A stretch of 64,000 bases of DNA from an uncultured Lachnospiraceae bacterium (lineage in GTDB: Bacteria > Bacillota > Clostridia > Lachnospirales > Lachnospiraceae): contig CANOCU010000001.1 in assembly GCA_947564645.1 (NCBI GenBank), forward strand, positions 62,001 to 126,000, given 5' to 3'. The number at the start of each line of letters is the position of its first letter. Position 1 is the first letter of the stretch. The notes under the pieces were generated by a model that was not told the origin of the DNA, did no database searches, and saw only the letters and a list, made by a program, of their open reading frames with translations. The position numbers were made by a program, and so were the translations under genes. Of this stretch, positions 63,519 through 64,000 are shown piece after piece.

Positions 63519-63839
63519 TTGTTGATTGACATTGAAACGCTGAGGGAATATTACAAACAAGGAAGCGTGATCATAACAATCCATGCTCAAGAACGTTTAA
63601 GGCAAAGAGGGATAAGGGCAAGAGATGTTAAGAATTGCATTATGTCTGGAGAGATCATAGAGCAGTATCCGGATGACTTCCCCTTCCAAAGCTGTTTAAT
63701 CTTTGGATATGCTGTAGACGGCAAAATTATACATGTTGTGGCCAGCGATGAAGGAACAGGGAGTCGAATCATAACGGCATATTTCCCAGATAATAAAAAG
63801 TTTAAGGACAATCTAAAAACCAGAAGGGAGCGAGAATAA
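63519..63839 (+). CDS. DUF4258 domain protein, probable toxin of a toxin-antitoxin pair
   Basis: A 106-aa protein. IITIHAQERLRQRGI and VKNCIMSGEIIEQYPDD (about residues 18-52), then CLIFGYAVDGKIIHVV, fit the DUF4258 family, which is usually placed among RelE/MqsR-like small RNases. The start is TTG at 63519 after a strong AAAGGGGGGG site; no ATG fits. The catalytic role is inferred from family context. It overlaps the next gene by 1 bp (TAATG), which encodes a YgiT-type zinc-finger protein, the normal antitoxin partner. Composition is AT-richer than the rest of the window. Confidence 0.8.
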   Translation: MLIDIETLREYYKQGSVIITIHAQERLRQRGIRARDVKNCIMSGEIIEQYPDDFPFQSCLIFGYAVDGKIIHVVASDEGTGSRIITAYFPDNKKFKDNLKTRRERE

Positions 63840-64000
63840 TGCGTTGTATGAGTTGTAAACACGGAGAAATGAAAGAAGCGTTAACAACCTATTTTACACG
63901 TTTGAACAATTGTTATGTGATCATTGAGAATGTGCCATGTTTAAAGTGTAATCAATGCGGAGAAGAGTTTATCAACACTTCTGTAGCGGAAAAGATTGAT
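63839..64000 (+). CDS. YgiT/MqsA-type zinc-finger antitoxin, 3' end outside the window
   Basis: The first 54 codons are present. Two Cys pairs are seen, CMSC (residues 3-6) and CLKCNQCGEEF (near residue 35), the zinc ribbon of YgiT/MqsA N-terminal domains. Full-length members carry a C-terminal HTH that represses their own operon; whether it is present here cannot be seen. The ATG overlaps the stop of the DUF4258 gene, so translation is coupled, as is usual for toxin-antitoxin pairs. Confidence 0.8.
   Translation, partial: MRCMSCKHGEMKEALTTYFTRLNNCYVIIENVPCLKCNQCGEEFINTSVAEKID

Overview
The window looks like a chromosomal segment of a gut-type Clostridia, most likely a Lachnospiraceae member. 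It is GC-rich with short operons on both strands. It carries several glycosidases (GH2, GH20, GH31, GH51), AraC regulators beside a sugar ABC importer without its own ATPase, a CIRCE element, and DUF4474, DUF6171, DUF5716 and DUF5717-like proteins that I associate with this family. I cannot name the species. No CRISPR array, rRNA, complete IS or prophage is visible; there is one tRNA, tRNA-Val(CAC).

Layout. 1-7.6 kb: small membrane, DUF4474 and phosphoesterase genes, a GH51 arabinofuranosidase, a glutamine-amidotransferase-like hydrolase, a lipase-like Mbeg1 protein and a NdpA-type nucleoid protein. 7.8-15 kb: AGCS symporter, short chemoreceptor, MATE exporter, MscS channel and GH31 alpha-xylosidase, then a folded 141-bp palindromic element. 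15.3-20.6 kb: AAA-ATPase/PD-(D/E)XK protein, a LysM envelope operon, ZIP transporter and cyclase. 20.8-28.5 kb: the large helicase Lhr, CutC, a zinc alcohol dehydrogenase and an MFS exporter. 28.5-30 kb: an AT-richer islet with two small regulators beside the tRNA. 30-44.5 kb: a galactoside/N-acetylhexosaminide locus with single-chain LacZ, GH20, split LacL/LacM and a CDF metal exporter in one operon, divergent from two AraC regulators and a sugar importer. 44.5-50.3 kb: a peptidoglycan amidase-deacetylase fusion and a two-component system with a secreted VCBS-like protein. 50.4-60.4 kb: purB and a four-gene cluster built around an Hsp70/actin-fold protein and a giant DUF5717-like protein, with a SpoIID-like protein diverging from it. 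60.5-64 kb: an FMN riboswitch in front of an internally deleted ribU, then HSP90 (htpG) with a CIRCE site and an acidic insert, and a DUF4258/YgiT-type toxin-antitoxin pair at the edge.

Three things stand out. (1) Genes 51918-59064 (membrane coiled coil, TPR protein, Hsp70-like ATPase, solenoid giant) look like a chaperone- or actin-like machine at the membrane and may be an undescribed system. (2) Two envelope operons 27 kb apart (amidase-deacetylase; LysM protein) carry the same operator: TTGCATC half-sites repeated every 11 bp, ending 8 bp from the -10 in both. This is the geometry of a PhoB/OmpR-type regulator, and an OmpR-type regulator is encoded next to one of them, so a cell-wall regulon is likely. 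(3) The ribU locus keeps an elaborate riboswitch although its gene has lost its middle. A 35-bp palindrome also recurs in three intergenic regions.
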